DNA from: Chitinophagales bacterium
Lineage (GTDB): Bacteria > Bacteroidota > Bacteroidia > Chitinophagales > UBA10324
Assembly (NCBI GenBank): GCA_019694975.1
Contig: JAIBAY010000001.1
Coordinates: 62,001 to 126,000 of the forward strand
DNA length: 64,000 nucleotides
Reading direction: 5' to 3'
The stretch's first letter is position 1. Each line of letters opens with the position of its first letter. Below the pieces are notes generated by a model, which worked only from the letters and a program-made list of their open reading frames with translations, searched no databases and was not told where the DNA came from. Below are positions 27,419 to 38,500 of the stretch, piece by piece. Both the position numbers and the translations under genes were made by a program.

Positions 27419-29614
27419 ATGACCAATCTTCGATTAAGATCCGTTGAACGTGTAGCTGAACCCAAACACGTCGACATCCGGAATCAGGGTAAGAAAATCT
27501 CCGATTACTTTGCCGAAAACGTCTTCACGGAAGCGGTAATGAAAAGCTACCTGAGTGAGGATGCCTACCTCAGTGTAATGGCAGCTACCAAAACCGGGCA
27601 GAAAATCGACCGGAAAATAGCGGATCAGGTTGCTTCTGCCATGAAATCCTGGGCCATCTCGAAAGGCGCCACGCATTATACCCATTGGTTTCAGCCCCTC
27701 ACCGGCGCCACCGCTGAAAAGCATGATGCCTTTTTCCAGATCAACAGTTCAGGAAAAGGGCTGGAGATCTTCGACAGCAATGCTTTGGTACAGCAGGAAC
27801 CGGATGCCAGCAGTTTTCCCAGCGGAGGATTACGCAATACTTTCGAAGCCCGCGGCTATTCTGCATGGGATCCTTCATCGCCGGCATTCATAATGGAGAT
27901 TGGCAGCGGCAAAACGCTGTGTATCCCAACCATCTTTGTTTCATACAATGGTGAAGCGCTCGATTACAAAGCGCCGCTCCTCAAGTCGCTGAATGCACTG
28001 GAAAATGCAGCGGTGGAAGTATGCCACTATTTCGATAAGAATGTGACGAAGGTGGTGCCTACCCTCGGATGGGAGCAGGAATACTTTGTGATTGATGAGG
28101 CATTATTTGAAGCACGGCCCGACCTTGTATTCAGCGGGCGCACCTTATTCGGTCATGCACCGGCAAAAGGGCAACAGCTGGAAGATCACTATTTCGGTTC
28201 GATTCCCGAACGGGTTTATGCCTTCATGCTCGATTTTGAATCAGAATCCTTCAAGCTGGGTATCCCGTTAAAGACAAGGCACAATGAAGTCGCTCCCGCA
28301 CAGTTTGAAGTGGCCCCGATTTTTGAAGAAGTGAATGTGGCAGTAGATCATAATCAACTGCTCATGGATGTAATGCAGCGGGTGGCACGCAGGCACAAGC
28401 TGCGCGTTATCCTGCATGAAAAACCCTTTGCCGGCATCAATGGCAGCGGCAAACACAATAACTGGAGCATGGCGACCGACACCGGGAAAAACCTGTTATC
28501 ACCCGGCCGTACACCAAAAACCAACCTGCAGTTTCTCACCTTCTTTATTAATGTAATCAAAGCGGTGAGTGAAGGAGATGACCTGTTGCGCGCCTCTATT
28601 GCTTCAGCCGCCAATGATTTCCGGCTGGGAGCAAACGAAGCACCACCCGCCATCATCAGCGTTTTCATCGGATCATACATGACTGATATCCTCACCGAAA
28701 TCGAATCGAAGGTGGAAAGCGGAAAGTTTACCGAAGAGCGTGAACAGACGCTGCGCCTGGAGATTCATAACAAGATACCTTCGCTGATGCAGGACAATAC
28801 CGACCGTAACCGTACCTCGCCGTTTGCCTTCACAGGAAATAAATTTGAAGTGCGTGCCGTCGGCTCATCACAAAACTGTTCCTCCACCATGACGGTGCTC
28901 AATACGATAGTTGCCGACCAACTCATCAAATTTAAAGCGGAGGTGGACGGCCTGATCGGGAAAGGCAAAAACCGAGAAGTGGCGATCATGGAAGTATTGA
29001 AGCGATATATCACCGAAAGCAAAAAAATCTGTTTCGAAGGCAACAACTATTCTAAAGAATGGGAAGAAGAAGCCGCACGCCGTGGCCTGCATAATGTGAA
29101 GAATACGCCGCGCGCTCTCGACTTCATGGTTACACCGGAGAGCATTGATCTTTTTGTACGTAACCAGGTTTTCACCAGGGAAGAGATTCACGCGCGCCAT
29201 GAAATTGAACTCGAAAAGTATATCAAGATAGTGCAGATTGATGGCCGCATAATCGGTGAGCTTGCTGTCAATCAACTCATCCCTGCAGCCATTCAATATC
29301 AAAACGAACTGATCAGCAATATCAAAGGATTTAAAGAAATCGGTTTAGATGTAAAGCATACAGCGGCGCAGCAGGAACTCGTTAAAGAAATCAGTGAGCA
29401 TGTGAATGCCATTCTTACGCTCGTGAATGAAATGACCGAAGCACGCAAAGCGGCCAACAAGACAGATAATATTCGAGAACGTGCCATCGCCTATTGCGAC
29501 CGGGTGAAACCATTCTTTGATGAAATCAGGTATCGTGCCGACAAGCTCGAACTTATTGTAGACGACAAACTTTGGCCATTGCCTAAATACCGCGAATTGC
29601 TGTTTATGAGATAG
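27419..29614 (+). CDS. glnN: glutamine synthetase type III
   Basis: 731 residues, the normal size for the GSIII family (about 700-730) and much longer than GSI (about 450). It makes glutamine from glutamate, ammonia and ATP in the cytoplasm. Visible signatures are the GSIII N-terminal region (AKTGQKIDRKIAD.VASAMK, GATHYTHWFQPLTG.TAEKHD), the catalytic core (FEVAPIFEEVNVAVDHNQ, NGSGKHNNWSM at about residue 340, NDFRLGANEAPPAIIS, DRNRTSPFAFTGNKFE) and the C-terminal GSIII extension (CDRVKPFFDEIRY.ADKLE). All motifs look intact. It is a single-gene transcript with its own -7 box and a strong terminator 36 bp after the stop. No PII or NtrC gene is adjacent. Confidence 0.97.
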   Translation: MTNLRLRSVERVAEPKHVDIRNQGKKISDYFAENVFTEAVMKSYLSEDAYLSVMAATKTGQKIDRKIADQVASAMKSWAISKGATHYTHWFQPLTGATAEKHDAFFQINSSGKGLEIFDSNALVQQEPDASSFPSGGLRNTFEARGYSAWDPSSPAFIMEIGSGKTLCIPTIFVSYNGEALDYKAPLLKSLNALENAAVEVCHYFDKNVTKVVPTLGWEQEYFVIDEALFEARPDLVFSGRTLFGHAPAKGQQLEDHYFGSIPERVYAFMLDFESESFKLGIPLKTRHNEVAPAQFEVAPIFEEVNVAVDHNQLLMDVMQRVARRHKLRVILHEKPFAGINGSGKHNNWSMATDTGKNLLSPGRTPKTNLQFLTFFINVIKAVSEGDDLLRASIASAANDFRLGANEAPPAIISVFIGSYMTDILTEIESKVESGKFTEEREQTLRLEIHNKIPSLMQDNTDRNRTSPFAFTGNKFEVRAVGSSQNCSSTMTVLNTIVADQLIKFKAEVDGLIGKGKNREVAIMEVLKRYITESKKICFEGNNYSKEWEEEAARRGLHNVKNTPRALDFMVTPESIDLFVRNQVFTREEIHARHEIELEKYIKIVQIDGRIIGELAVNQLIPAAIQYQNELISNIKGFKEIGLDVKHTAAQQELVKEISEHVNAILTLVNEMTEARKAANKTDNIRERAIAYCDRVKPFFDEIRYRADKLELIVDDKLWPLPKYRELLFMR

Positions 29615-29650
29615 GCTGTATATGCTATTGCAATTTCCCTCAATAAAAAA

Positions 29651-29679
29651 CCGCCGGAAGTTCATCCGGCGGTTTTTTT
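29651..29679 (+). terminator. intrinsic terminator of glnN
   Basis: Perfect 8-bp GC-rich stem CCGCCGGA (29651-29658), loop AGTTCA, TCCGGCGG (29665-29672), followed by seven T. It lies 36 bp past the GSIII stop. Confidence 0.95.
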
Positions 29680-29785
29680 ACATTATGAACATGAAATACT
29701 GAATATAGCAGAACCAGCCATCAACTTCTATTCAACTGAATCGTATATGAGAGTGTTAGTCAATCTTGAAAAGTTTTCGTGTTAT

Positions 29786-30374
29786 TTACCATTTACGCTG
29801 CAAGAACTCCCAGTGCTTTTCTCTCATCCAATCCATAAACCAAATATCACTGTAAATATAGCTGATCTCACAACTATCTTGTTTAAAGTAACCGTCTGTA
29901 ATAAGATCTTTAGTGACATAATAAAACATAGTATCCGCAGGGAAAGGCCTTTTAGGATTTAAGTCATTTCTGTTAAAAGCTACATTAGGATATGATTGGA
30001 TGTAAAATTGCCATTTGTTATTAATTTTTCAGCCCCTGCGATTTGTACTTCATCGTGCATTGCTGATGTATCAGGATCAATAGAAGCAAATAGTAATAAA
30101 CTTTTTGATTTGTTAGCATTAAAAAAACAACATCAGCCATTTTCCATTCTTCTCTCTTTAAATATTTTATGATTTTTATGTATCTTTCCATCCACTGATT
30201 AAGTGTATCCTTAAAGTTTTACATTACATATACATAATCAAATGTTGATTTTAATTCTTTAACTTTCTCACGAAAGCATTGCAACTGTTTTTCTTCTTTC
30301 ACCTGATAGCAGAATTGCACAGAAGAAATCACCTGAACAAATAAGCTGATCAATAAGATCCGGGACATGTTCAT
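29786..30374 (-). pseudogene. degraded gene of ~196 codons, signal-peptide protein of unknown function
   Basis: Found by joining minus-strand frames. It starts with an ATG (complement of 30372-30374) and a signal-peptide-like NMSRILLISLFVQVISS. Reading is broken by a TAA at 30219-30221, a one-base loss in a seven-base homopolymer (30121-30127) and another in a five-base one (30025-30029). With these bridged, the protein continues as a plausible chain (MADVVFF, LLLFASIDPDTSAMHDEVQ, then WQFYIQSYPNVAFNRNDLN, KHWEFLQRKW) to a TAA at 29786-29788. The composition (Tyr, Asn, Lys, Trp) fits the AT-rich neighbourhood. I do not recognise the family. Two of three lesions are homopolymer indels, so assembly error is a real alternative to decay. 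Confidence 0.6.
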
Positions 30375-30541
30375 ACGTATATTATTACTGACCTGCTTCC
30401 TTCCGCATACTACAAAGCGATCTTCTTACATATACTTCTGTCACAGACAGTCGACAAGAGGTTAGCGTCTTAAATGCCAGCTATGAATCGAAAGTTACAT
30501 CTGGTGGAGAAATAGTCCGAGAACTTATTAGCTGACGAATT

Positions 30542-30994
30542 TTAAGCATCCTTAACCCTCTTAAAAAGAGTCATAAACAATATTATAAGAATAGGAATAA
30601 AATTTATAGCCGTAAGAAAAACACCATCATCAGAATTTATTAGAAAATAACCCATAAATGTCCACAATCTGTAATTGATGTATATGTTGCTAATATCCAA
30701 CGTATCTAAAGCCAATGCAAAGTATACTCCTGTTGCAAAAATAAATCCATTTCCGAATAAATTAAATTGAAATATCTGTAATATATTACTAACAATAGAT
30801 AAATTGAAAGATAGCTGGTCTACCCTGATAAAAAGATAGCCTCCAGACACAAGAAGCAGCAAAATTAAAGGTCCAAGAAACAAAAAATTCAATAATGTAT
30901 ATGTTACAGCTAAAGTATACATACCCCAAAGGCCGCAAGCAAATTGGTATAAGCCCAGTATTCTAAAAAAAGTGTTACGGAATTTATTCTCCAT
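30542..30994 (-). CDS. small integral membrane protein, unknown function
   Basis: 150 residues with four predicted membrane helices (about 15-35, 36-52, 60-95 region, 122-143) and a positive C-terminus (KRVKDA), so an inner-membrane protein. Start at the ATG 30994. No family recognised. It is AT-rich, overlaps by 11 bp the end of the decayed IS21 transposase frame, and lies in the scrap region downstream of the RHS locus. Small multi-helix membrane proteins are one class of immunity protein in polymorphic toxin islands, but nothing in the sequence proves that here. The region upstream was rearranged by the IS deletion, so its promoter may be new or lost. Confidence 0.5.
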   Translation of the reverse strand: MENKFRNTFFRILGLYQFACGLWGMYTLAVTYTLLNFLFLGPLILLLLVSGGYLFIRVDQLSFNLSIVSNILQIFQFNLFGNGFIFATGVYFALALDTLDISNIYINYRLWTFMGYFLINSDDGVFLTAINFIPILIILFMTLFKRVKDA

Positions 30995-31487
30995 GAACTT
31001 TGAAACTTACTTTATTAATTAATGTAGGGCGGATATAGTGCTGCTTCTTACCGTCAAAATCTATCATGATCACATCGGCTGCACAATACCCAAGATGCAT
31101 GGTAACATCCTGTCTTTTCACATACCGGCTTAAGTGATAGCAATACTGACTATAGCCGTAACCATCCGGATGCTGCCCCAAATATTCCTGCCACAATAAC
31201 TGGCGGGTTACACCGGTCTTTTCTAGTTCAGATCACGTACTGCTAAAATGCCGAACAAGTTGCTCCAGGCGAACGGTATCCTGCCTTGGTGAGTCGTTCA
31301 GATATGTCCCGTCCGCTAACTGTTTATTAGTTAACTCACCGACACTGTCTTCCAACAGTGACAAATATTTACGTACACTGTTCCTGCTAATCCCTATGCG
31401 GCGGGCCATTTCACGGATGGCGATGCCATCGGTTCTAAGCTGCAGGATTTGTTTTATTTGTTCCATTGCAATAGGCTTTTGTGACAT
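30984..31487 (-). pseudogene. istA: truncated, nonsense-mutated istA transposase (IS21)
   Basis: Starts at ATG 31487. The N-terminal ~80 residues have the IstA helix-turn-helix (MEQIKQILQLRTDGIAIREM, RRIGISRNSVRKYL). An in-frame TGA at 31233-31235 interrupts the gene, after which the same frame continues for ~80 residues with the IstA pattern (LWQEYL..HPDGYGYSQYC.HLSRY, MHL, MIDFDGKK). The frame then runs into unrelated sequence and stops at 30984. Only about the first 160 of ~500 residues remain, without the catalytic Asp-Asp-Glu core. Non-functional. Confidence 0.75.
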
Positions 31488-31622
31488 GTCTCCCGTATTG
31501 GTTTAAGGAGTCCAATAATATCAAAAGCACTGATGCAATGATTACTTTCAGGTGGGTCAACATGCCGGAATGTCAGTCGACAGAACTTGTCTTCCCATGA
31601 CCTTGCAATGGGTGGGTCAACA
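30984..31622 (-). mobile_element. IS21-family element remnant: left end plus 5' part of istA, rest deleted
   Basis: The left end is recognisable as TGTTGACCCACC (complement of 31611-31622), repeated 60 bp inside (31551-31562), as expected for the multiple end repeats of IS21 elements. An istA-like frame begins 64 bp further in. IstB, the IstA catalytic DDE core and the right end are all absent, so the element cannot move. The homology seems to stop near 31030, marking the deletion junction. Confidence 0.75.
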
Positions 31623-31623
31623 T
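31551..31623. repeat. IS21 left-end direct repeats (13 bp, 60 bp apart)
   Basis: GGTGGGTCAACAT occurs at 31551-31563 and again at 31611-31623. In IS21 elements such repeated end motifs bind the transposase. No matching right end was found within 1.2 kb downstream of istA. Confidence 0.8.
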
Positions 31624-31715
31624 AGCTCGGAATCTCCACCTAATCTATGCAAGGTTGGTATTTCTTCAAGTCTTTCCTGTAAAGTTGTTACAGCATGACG
31701 ATTTATTTTTTGCAT
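31617..31715 (-). pseudogene. first ~31 codons of a gene interrupted by the IS21 insertion
   Basis: A minus-strand frame starts at ATG (complement of 31713-31715), encodes MQKINRHAVTTLQERLEEI followed by PTLHRLGGDSEL, and then runs directly into the IS21 terminus, whose first bases supply a Cys codon and a TGA stop. The pattern of an amphipathic helix followed by 'IP.L..L..DS' resembles the N-terminus of Bacteroidota proteins with a C-terminal effector or nucleotide-binding domain, recalled from family patterns and not verified. The remainder of the gene was not found beyond the IS remnant, in line with a deletion that removed the right end of the IS and the gene's 3' part. Confidence 0.5.
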
Positions 31716-31941
31716 CTAGTTATTAATTCATTCAAAAAATTTGGCTTTTGTATACTTACATTCACTCAGAGCATTGTGATATTACTTTCTGATCTGGTCG
31801 CGTATAGCCTATGGCAAATAGCTCAATAAATTTTCCCCTTTATGCCATGTCCAACGTTGAATTAAATATTCTTAAGTCACTTGTTCTGTAGTATGTTGAT
31901 TTCTAAAACGCCCGCATTTTAGTGAAAACTAGATGCTGTCA

Positions 31942-32547
31942 TCACTGTACTCGACGAGAAGATTCATAGCCGGTCGGCATTATGTTTCCTTCCAAATCGG
32001 TAACATTTGGCTTGTGAAGTTCGTGCCATCTTTTTAAAAAGCCATCTATATTTTCCATATCCGATTTAATCAATTTTTTTAATTTCTGGATTTCGATACC
32101 ATAGCCTGATTTTGTATAGTAAGTTCCTACTTTATGCTGAGGCAAAAAAAACATATAAAACAATGGTGGACCTTTATAATCTTCACTTCGTAATCTCATA
32201 TTTGTGAAATTATTTGGAGGAATTCCAAACTTAAGACCATCATAACTATTTAGTTCGCTTATTAAATTTAATTTATGTATAATTTTAAATACATTTATGT
32301 ATATTTTTATATATTTATCTCCACTTGAGATATATACTCTAACTATTTCTAAAACATCTTCATTTTCAACTCTGCCAAACTCATAAATATATCCTTGAAT
32401 GCCGCTGTAATATTCTCCATACCATGAATTTTTAAATGGCCGTGAAACGAACTTGCATTTTTCTAATGCAGGTATTCCCGCTTCTTTGAAAAGTTCATTT
32501 CTGTCTCTCAATAGTTTTTTATCAGATACTTTATAAAACAATCTCAT
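31942..32547 (-). CDS. candidate immunity protein for the RHS toxin (unknown family)
   Basis: 201 residues, start ATG 32547, only 12 bp after the stop of the RHS toxin gene and on the same strand. No signal peptide or membrane helix, so it is cytoplasmic. Rich in Lys, Tyr, Asn and Ile; features such as FKNSWYGEYYSGIQGYIYEFG and RWHELHKPN do not match a family I know. The sequence is clearly more AT-rich than the RHS core, typical of the variable toxin-tip/immunity part of polymorphic toxin loci. Family knowledge: each such toxin is followed by a gene for a cognate inhibitor. The immunity role rests on position alone. An alternative is a horizontally acquired unrelated gene. Confidence 0.6.
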   Translation of the reverse strand: MRLFYKVSDKKLLRDRNELFKEAGIPALEKCKFVSRPFKNSWYGEYYSGIQGYIYEFGRVENEDVLEIVRVYISSGDKYIKIYINVFKIIHKLNLISELNSYDGLKFGIPPNNFTNMRLRSEDYKGPPLFYMFFLPQHKVGTYYTKSGYGIEIQKLKKLIKSDMENIDGFLKRWHELHKPNVTDLEGNIMPTGYESSRRVQ

Positions 32548-32559
32548 ATTTATTGCTTA

Positions 32560-35500
32560 TTACTTTTTTTGCGCATCCACACCTGTACCTGCTCCAACAA
32601 TTGCGGCTTTCGCTATGTTGCCTAGTCCTTGACTAGTAGTTCTATCTATGATTAGCCCACCAGGGGTGGTAACTAGTGGTCGCGCACTAACTTGATTACG
32701 CGTTAATGTGGAACTATTAAATTTACTTTCTACAGTTAACCTTCCTCCCGTAAAAACATTTATCATATCGAAATCATACTTTGCAACCGCAGGTCTACCT
32801 GTTGATGTTTTACCACCTGTTAGAACTTCAGCTTTTCCAGCACTTTTATAACCTTGAACTCCATATTTAATTTCAGTGACTGCTTCTCCTAGTTTACCTT
32901 TAGCGGATTTTGATAAGTTATTAGTTCCACTATTTACAGCATTGCCAACCAACTTCCCACCAGCACCCAAGGCAGCTCCAACAGTTGCGTCAGCCACTAC
33001 ATTAGTAAGTGTTGTGCTCTTTCCTTGAATGATTCTATTAGCTGCACCACCTATCGCATTTGCACTACCTGATACTGCCCCTATGCTTAATAAACTTGCT
33101 CCACCTGTAAACCCTGCTGTTCCACCCGTCAAAACGCCTTGCAAAGCAGCTCCACCTACAGCATTCCAGTTGTTTACAATTCCATAATCATAAAGCTGAG
33201 ATAATATTTCAATGCCACCGCCCATAAGACCACCAATAACGGATCCAATTCCAGCTGTAGCACAATTTGGACATTTTCCATCAGGGTCAATGTTCATAAC
33301 AGGGTCATTCCAAAATGCTGCATAAGGCGCTTTGTCAACTTGCTCAGGTTCATTAGCTAAAGGATCCACCACCCACCATCTCCCCACCTGTGGGTCGTAC
33401 CAGCGGGCCCCGTAATCGAGCAAGTTTAGATTCAAAGAACGATGTAACTCTTTACTGTTATAAAGATAATTGTTTGTGTCAGAATTTTCTGATTGCCAGC
33501 TGATATCAGCCATAAGATTTCCATAGGGATAGTAATGATTAACCTGTACTACGGGGTTTGTCTGCTGACCAATCTTCAGCAACAAGGTGTCAAACCAGAC
33601 ATCCTGTTCACTGTCATTGTGCATTGAAACCCGCAGCTGATATTGCTGCGAACCGTCCGGGACATGAATGCCAACAGAATCAGCGATACAACTCCAGTAG
33701 CCACCCGTATCAACTTCTACACGCCATTGATTGATTTCCTGCCCGGATGTATCCCGTAAAGAAAGCAAGATGTAAGCCTCAGGTACGGCAAAGGATGTAT
33801 CAGTTTTCAGTTGAGTACCAGCACTTTTCTTTTTTCCGGAGAGCAAAGCAGACAATCCTGTGATATTTAATTGAATACCAAAGGAAGGTTTGTTGACCTG
33901 GTTTCCAAAATCTGTTCCGTGCGGATTGCGCGGTGCATCTTGCATTTCAAGACTAAATGTTGGCCGCAATATTTCCTCACCATGATCTTGGGATGGTGCA
34001 GATTTCTGTGGATTGTTTTCAGCATAGTAATAATACACAGACAGTTGTAACGTATCCCCCGACTTAACAGGTACGTCTGTGTAGGGACCATCCATATCAG
34101 ATAATTTACCCGACCAATTTCCCTGTAACGCAACTTCTTCATTACGGACGGTACTTACGTTTTTAAATTTGGGAAATTCAGCACCCTCTTCATTCGCATT
34201 TATTTCAAAGGTCAGATTGCTATTGGTCCAGGTCAGCTGCTGACCTTTAAATACAACTCTTACATTGCCAAGGTGATCTTTGATATAATAATAAGGTATC
34301 CAGTTTTCAGACGTATCTCTCAGCAGGTATCCATCCTCAAAAAGAATACGCTTTGGCCTGCCATCCTCATGGATAATATCACCGAAATAACCGGTTGCAT
34401 GTACCTGTAGATTCTCTGTAATTTCCTCTTTCCTCTTTTCACCATTTGCATTGTACGTAACTTTTAAATGATCCTCCGCTTTCATAAACAATGAAGGAAG
34501 ATTCAGATGGTTATAACTGATGTCTATTGACTTGTTTGCATCATTCAACATATTGCCGTTCGCATCATATGCATAGTCTGTTACACCTGGAACATCCTTA
34601 AAATCGAGGCTATTGCCCCAGCCAACCAATGGGACGTTGTCCGAAACCGATTTTAACTGATTACCGTTGTAACTGTAATTCAAATCGTCTGTTACGCCAT
34701 ATTCGAAAAGTGACGTTTGTGCATTACACGACACTGCACCATGAACTTTCATACCTTCAATGTTTCCATTTTCATCATATGACAATCCATCAACCGTATA
34801 GTGATCCGTTTCCGTAATACCTGCATTTGACGCCGTTCCATACTTAGCTTTTACCAAACGGTTCAACGGATCATAGTTAAAGCCATACATGCGGGTGCCC
34901 TCGTCACGGCAGCTTTTCCATGCCATCCATACAATATTACCGCCATATTGTGCCTCTGCATCAAGCAAAGGATATCCGTCATTATAATGCAATTCCATTC
35001 CCCAGTAGTCACCGTTTTCCTTAACATCATCAATATCATTCACTGTGGTAAGCCAGCCCCGGATATTGTATTTATAGTCTATTGTTTGCATTGATTTTTG
35101 AATAGCTACCGGCATGATACCTAATAAACTATTGTGGAGTTTACGCTTTATCATTTGTCCCAGTTCATTATAACTGAAACTTCCAGTCCAGATCTCAAGC
35201 TCTTCATTAACCTGCAGATACGTATTCTTCAAACGACCGGCATGATCATACTCATTCCTCGTCTTCCGAATCAGATCCGTATTGTAGCCCAGTCCGCCGC
35301 CTGACGGTACATAGCTATAATGGTGTATACGTTCCTGTTGCAGCACATCGCCAGAAAAGTTATATACAAAGGATTCACTTTCCGCTTCACCTTCATGATT
35401 GTTACCCTTTGTCTCAATTATTCTTCCCAGGTAATCATAGAAAGGAATTGTTTTTTCAATGATAGCTGGTGCTGATCCAATCACAATGTTGAATTGGCCG

Positions 35501-38500
35501 GTAATTTTGCCTTTCGACCTTGCCACCTGGTTTGACGAGCTGCTATAATCTGCATTTCCATCATCGTTAAAATCATAATGGTCATAATAGTTTACGGATA
35601 ATTCTTCCAGCAATGTGGTAGGAAATGAAACATTAGTATATCCATTCGAAGATGCAGCCATCGATTCGTGGCATATTACAGCGGGTTGCCACAGATCATC
35701 CTGTAATTCAAGATAGGTTTTGCCGGCGATTGTTGTTAGGCCGGAAGAGATCATTCTTCCAAATGCATCAAACTTATGATACATCCACTTACCCGAAGTT
35801 CTGAGATTTGGATCCTGGGAAAGTGCTTCCCTGTTTAATTGATCATATACCAAATAATTCCAATCAATACCGGGCATTTTTTTTGCATATACCAATCCCC
35901 GCTTATTGTATTGACAAAAGAAATTCCACACATCGTCGGACTGTTTGACAGCAAAATTACCGGCTGCAACCATCTTATTGTATCCTTCCGGCGTAATAAC
36001 CAATTGTAATCTTTCGAGATCATCATAACCATAGCATGTAATTGCGTAGTCAAATGTTTTCGGTACAGTACCGGAGTTAACTTTCGCAGGATGCTTTTCC
36101 ATAATAACCTTGCCATTATTATCCTGGTAGGAAACATGCACATTGTCATTTTCATCTGTTGTTTCGGTCACCAGCAACGTTCCGGGTGCATAAAAGGAAT
36201 TACCCGACCAGCTACCGGCAGATTCATTTAGAAGGAACAGTCGTACCTCGTTCAGATAATTCGCGCGATAGCTGAAGCGGACATTATGAAATCCCAAACT
36301 CCATGATTCACCCTGGCTGGCTTGCCGTAGAACCGTGTTCAATGGCGAGTTTTCAAATTCTTTTTCCGAGAATGGATATTCGGTTTGTTCGCATTCTGTG
36401 CCGGCAGCATAATAATTATACAAATCGGCTAAAGCATTGATTTTGTATTGCCCGGGAAAAGTGGCGGAAGGATATGGAAGGTAAGAACGCGGCTGCCTGC
36501 CATTAGCATCATATTCAATACAGGTTACAATATCCTTGCCTTGGGGACTTAAACCCACCTCAACTTTTTGAAAGGGCCGCCCGATACCATCTATATAAGT
36601 TATCGACCTGCGGCTTTGCATATTTGACAACGACGCGGATGAAAGAGCGGTTTTTTGTAATCCTTCCTGTATACTTGTTTCACTACGAATAAAATTGAGG
36701 TCATCGGAATTAGACTCATCACGATAATGATATTCTGTAAAACTTAAAGCATTGCCGAAATGATCTTCTGCATACTGAAAACGGCTAAGATGATCATATT
36801 CAAAATGGCTTATGTAGCTGTTTTCATCGCAAATCTCTGTGATGCCAGCCAGGGGCTTATAGGAATAACTCGTTACTGATGCGGTAACGGGATAAAACCG
36901 CAATTCATCAATTTTACCATTTCCGGTGATAAGGACTGAGCCGCTGCCCGAAAAATCCAATTGATACTGGTAGTAAGTGAAACCACCTATTACTTCACCC
37001 GTACTGCTGGATGCAACCGTATAACCAGTTCCCGAGAGGGTTACAGGTACGGTAGACCAAAATGTAAGGATGAATTTACCCAATTCGGGCACGTAGTGTG
37101 ATATTGAACCCAGGTTGTAATAGCGCACTCCTGAAACAGCCCTTGGCATTAATCCTGAAGGATCCTCGCTTTGAATATTTGCCTGGTCATAGACAAACTG
37201 CCCCTGTGACGTGCTTTCAAATCCTGTGTAACCCACCTCATATAAGTTAGTATTATGGAATACCGCTGATACATCGCCTGAAATGTCGTCATAAACAACT
37301 GAAGTAATTTCTCCATAAGGTTGATGAAACTGCACCGGCTGTGCATGACTATTGTAATAATCAAATTTTAAACTGCCGCGATACCTGACATCGCAGATAA
37401 AGACATTGTTGACTACCTGCGACGTTGTGAAAGATGATTTTATGAGCGCATCCTTCAGATCCAGTTGAAAGATGGTATCCAATAATACCTTGTCATCAAC
37501 TATCTTGAATTTGTTTAATGAACCGGCAACCAGGAAAGTGTCTTTTGCCATATTCAATTTACCGATTTCAGGATTATCTATGGAAAGCGCAATGCCATTT
37601 TTAATGCTTCCTGTGATAACCCCGTCACTCCCGCCATACACCTGGTTTGACAGATTTGCTTTCAGGGGGCTCTTCTTTGTTAGAATGTAGCTGTACTTTT
37701 CAACCACAGTATTATGCATATGCCTGGCATCACGCATTGCATCAAGCGCCTGTATCATTGGGTCATTGCCGCTATAGTTGTCAATAGCATAATCGGCAGG
37801 GTACCGGCAAACCAACGTTGCTTCCGTACCATCGGATCGGACAGTTTTCTTTCTGGTTAACTGAATATGCTCAGGGTTATCATAGAAATAACTTGTTGTT
37901 GATGTTATCAGTGTACCGTCGTGAAAATAGTCCACCTTCGTCTGCTCACGCAGATGAACCCATTGTGTTGTATAGTTGTAAAATGCGAATTGAAATGCAT
38001 CTGCCCCTATTCCATTATAAAGTTGATCATTGATTAAATAGGCCACCTTTAATCCTGTAATGGCATTGAAATGATTATTCGTTTCAAAAACATATTCTGA
38101 TGATGTTTCAGTAATAAGTCTGTTTTGATCATCATAAATCTTCTCGTTAAGCAGCAACCCTCTTTTGTAATCATAACTATTCGGCGGGGCAAATGGATAA
38201 GCCAATTTGCCGATATCAGGTGCAAATGAGAAAACACTGGTCTTGCGGCCAAAGGAACCGCTGCCATTGATTTGACGGTCGCCAAATACTTCAGTAACCT
38301 CCGGATAAAATACCGGATTACCATTGTAAGAATAAATGGGTGATTGGGAAATTGATGTTCTCACCTGGAAATCACATGTCATACCATCACCGCCTAACTC
38401 ACTGAATCCCCTGGTTGTATAACCATAATCATAAACTATTGAGCTTATAAGGAAGCCGCTACACCTGGCAGTATCCGAATCCATTTGGTATGAATAATGC

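Noticed and set aside
29747..29962. 71-codon plus-strand frame downstream of glnN
   Set aside because: It is antisense to the 3' part of the frameshifted pseudogene at 29786-30374, which explains its openness better.
30440..30534. ~30 open plus-strand codons reading VTDSRQEVSVLNASYES
   Set aside because: Protein-like, but no start, no continuation in neighbouring frames and too short to distinguish from chance.
31454..31639. 61-codon minus-strand frame across the IS21 left end
   Set aside because: Its repeated 'HVDPP/YVDPP' is just the two IS end repeats translated; not a protein.
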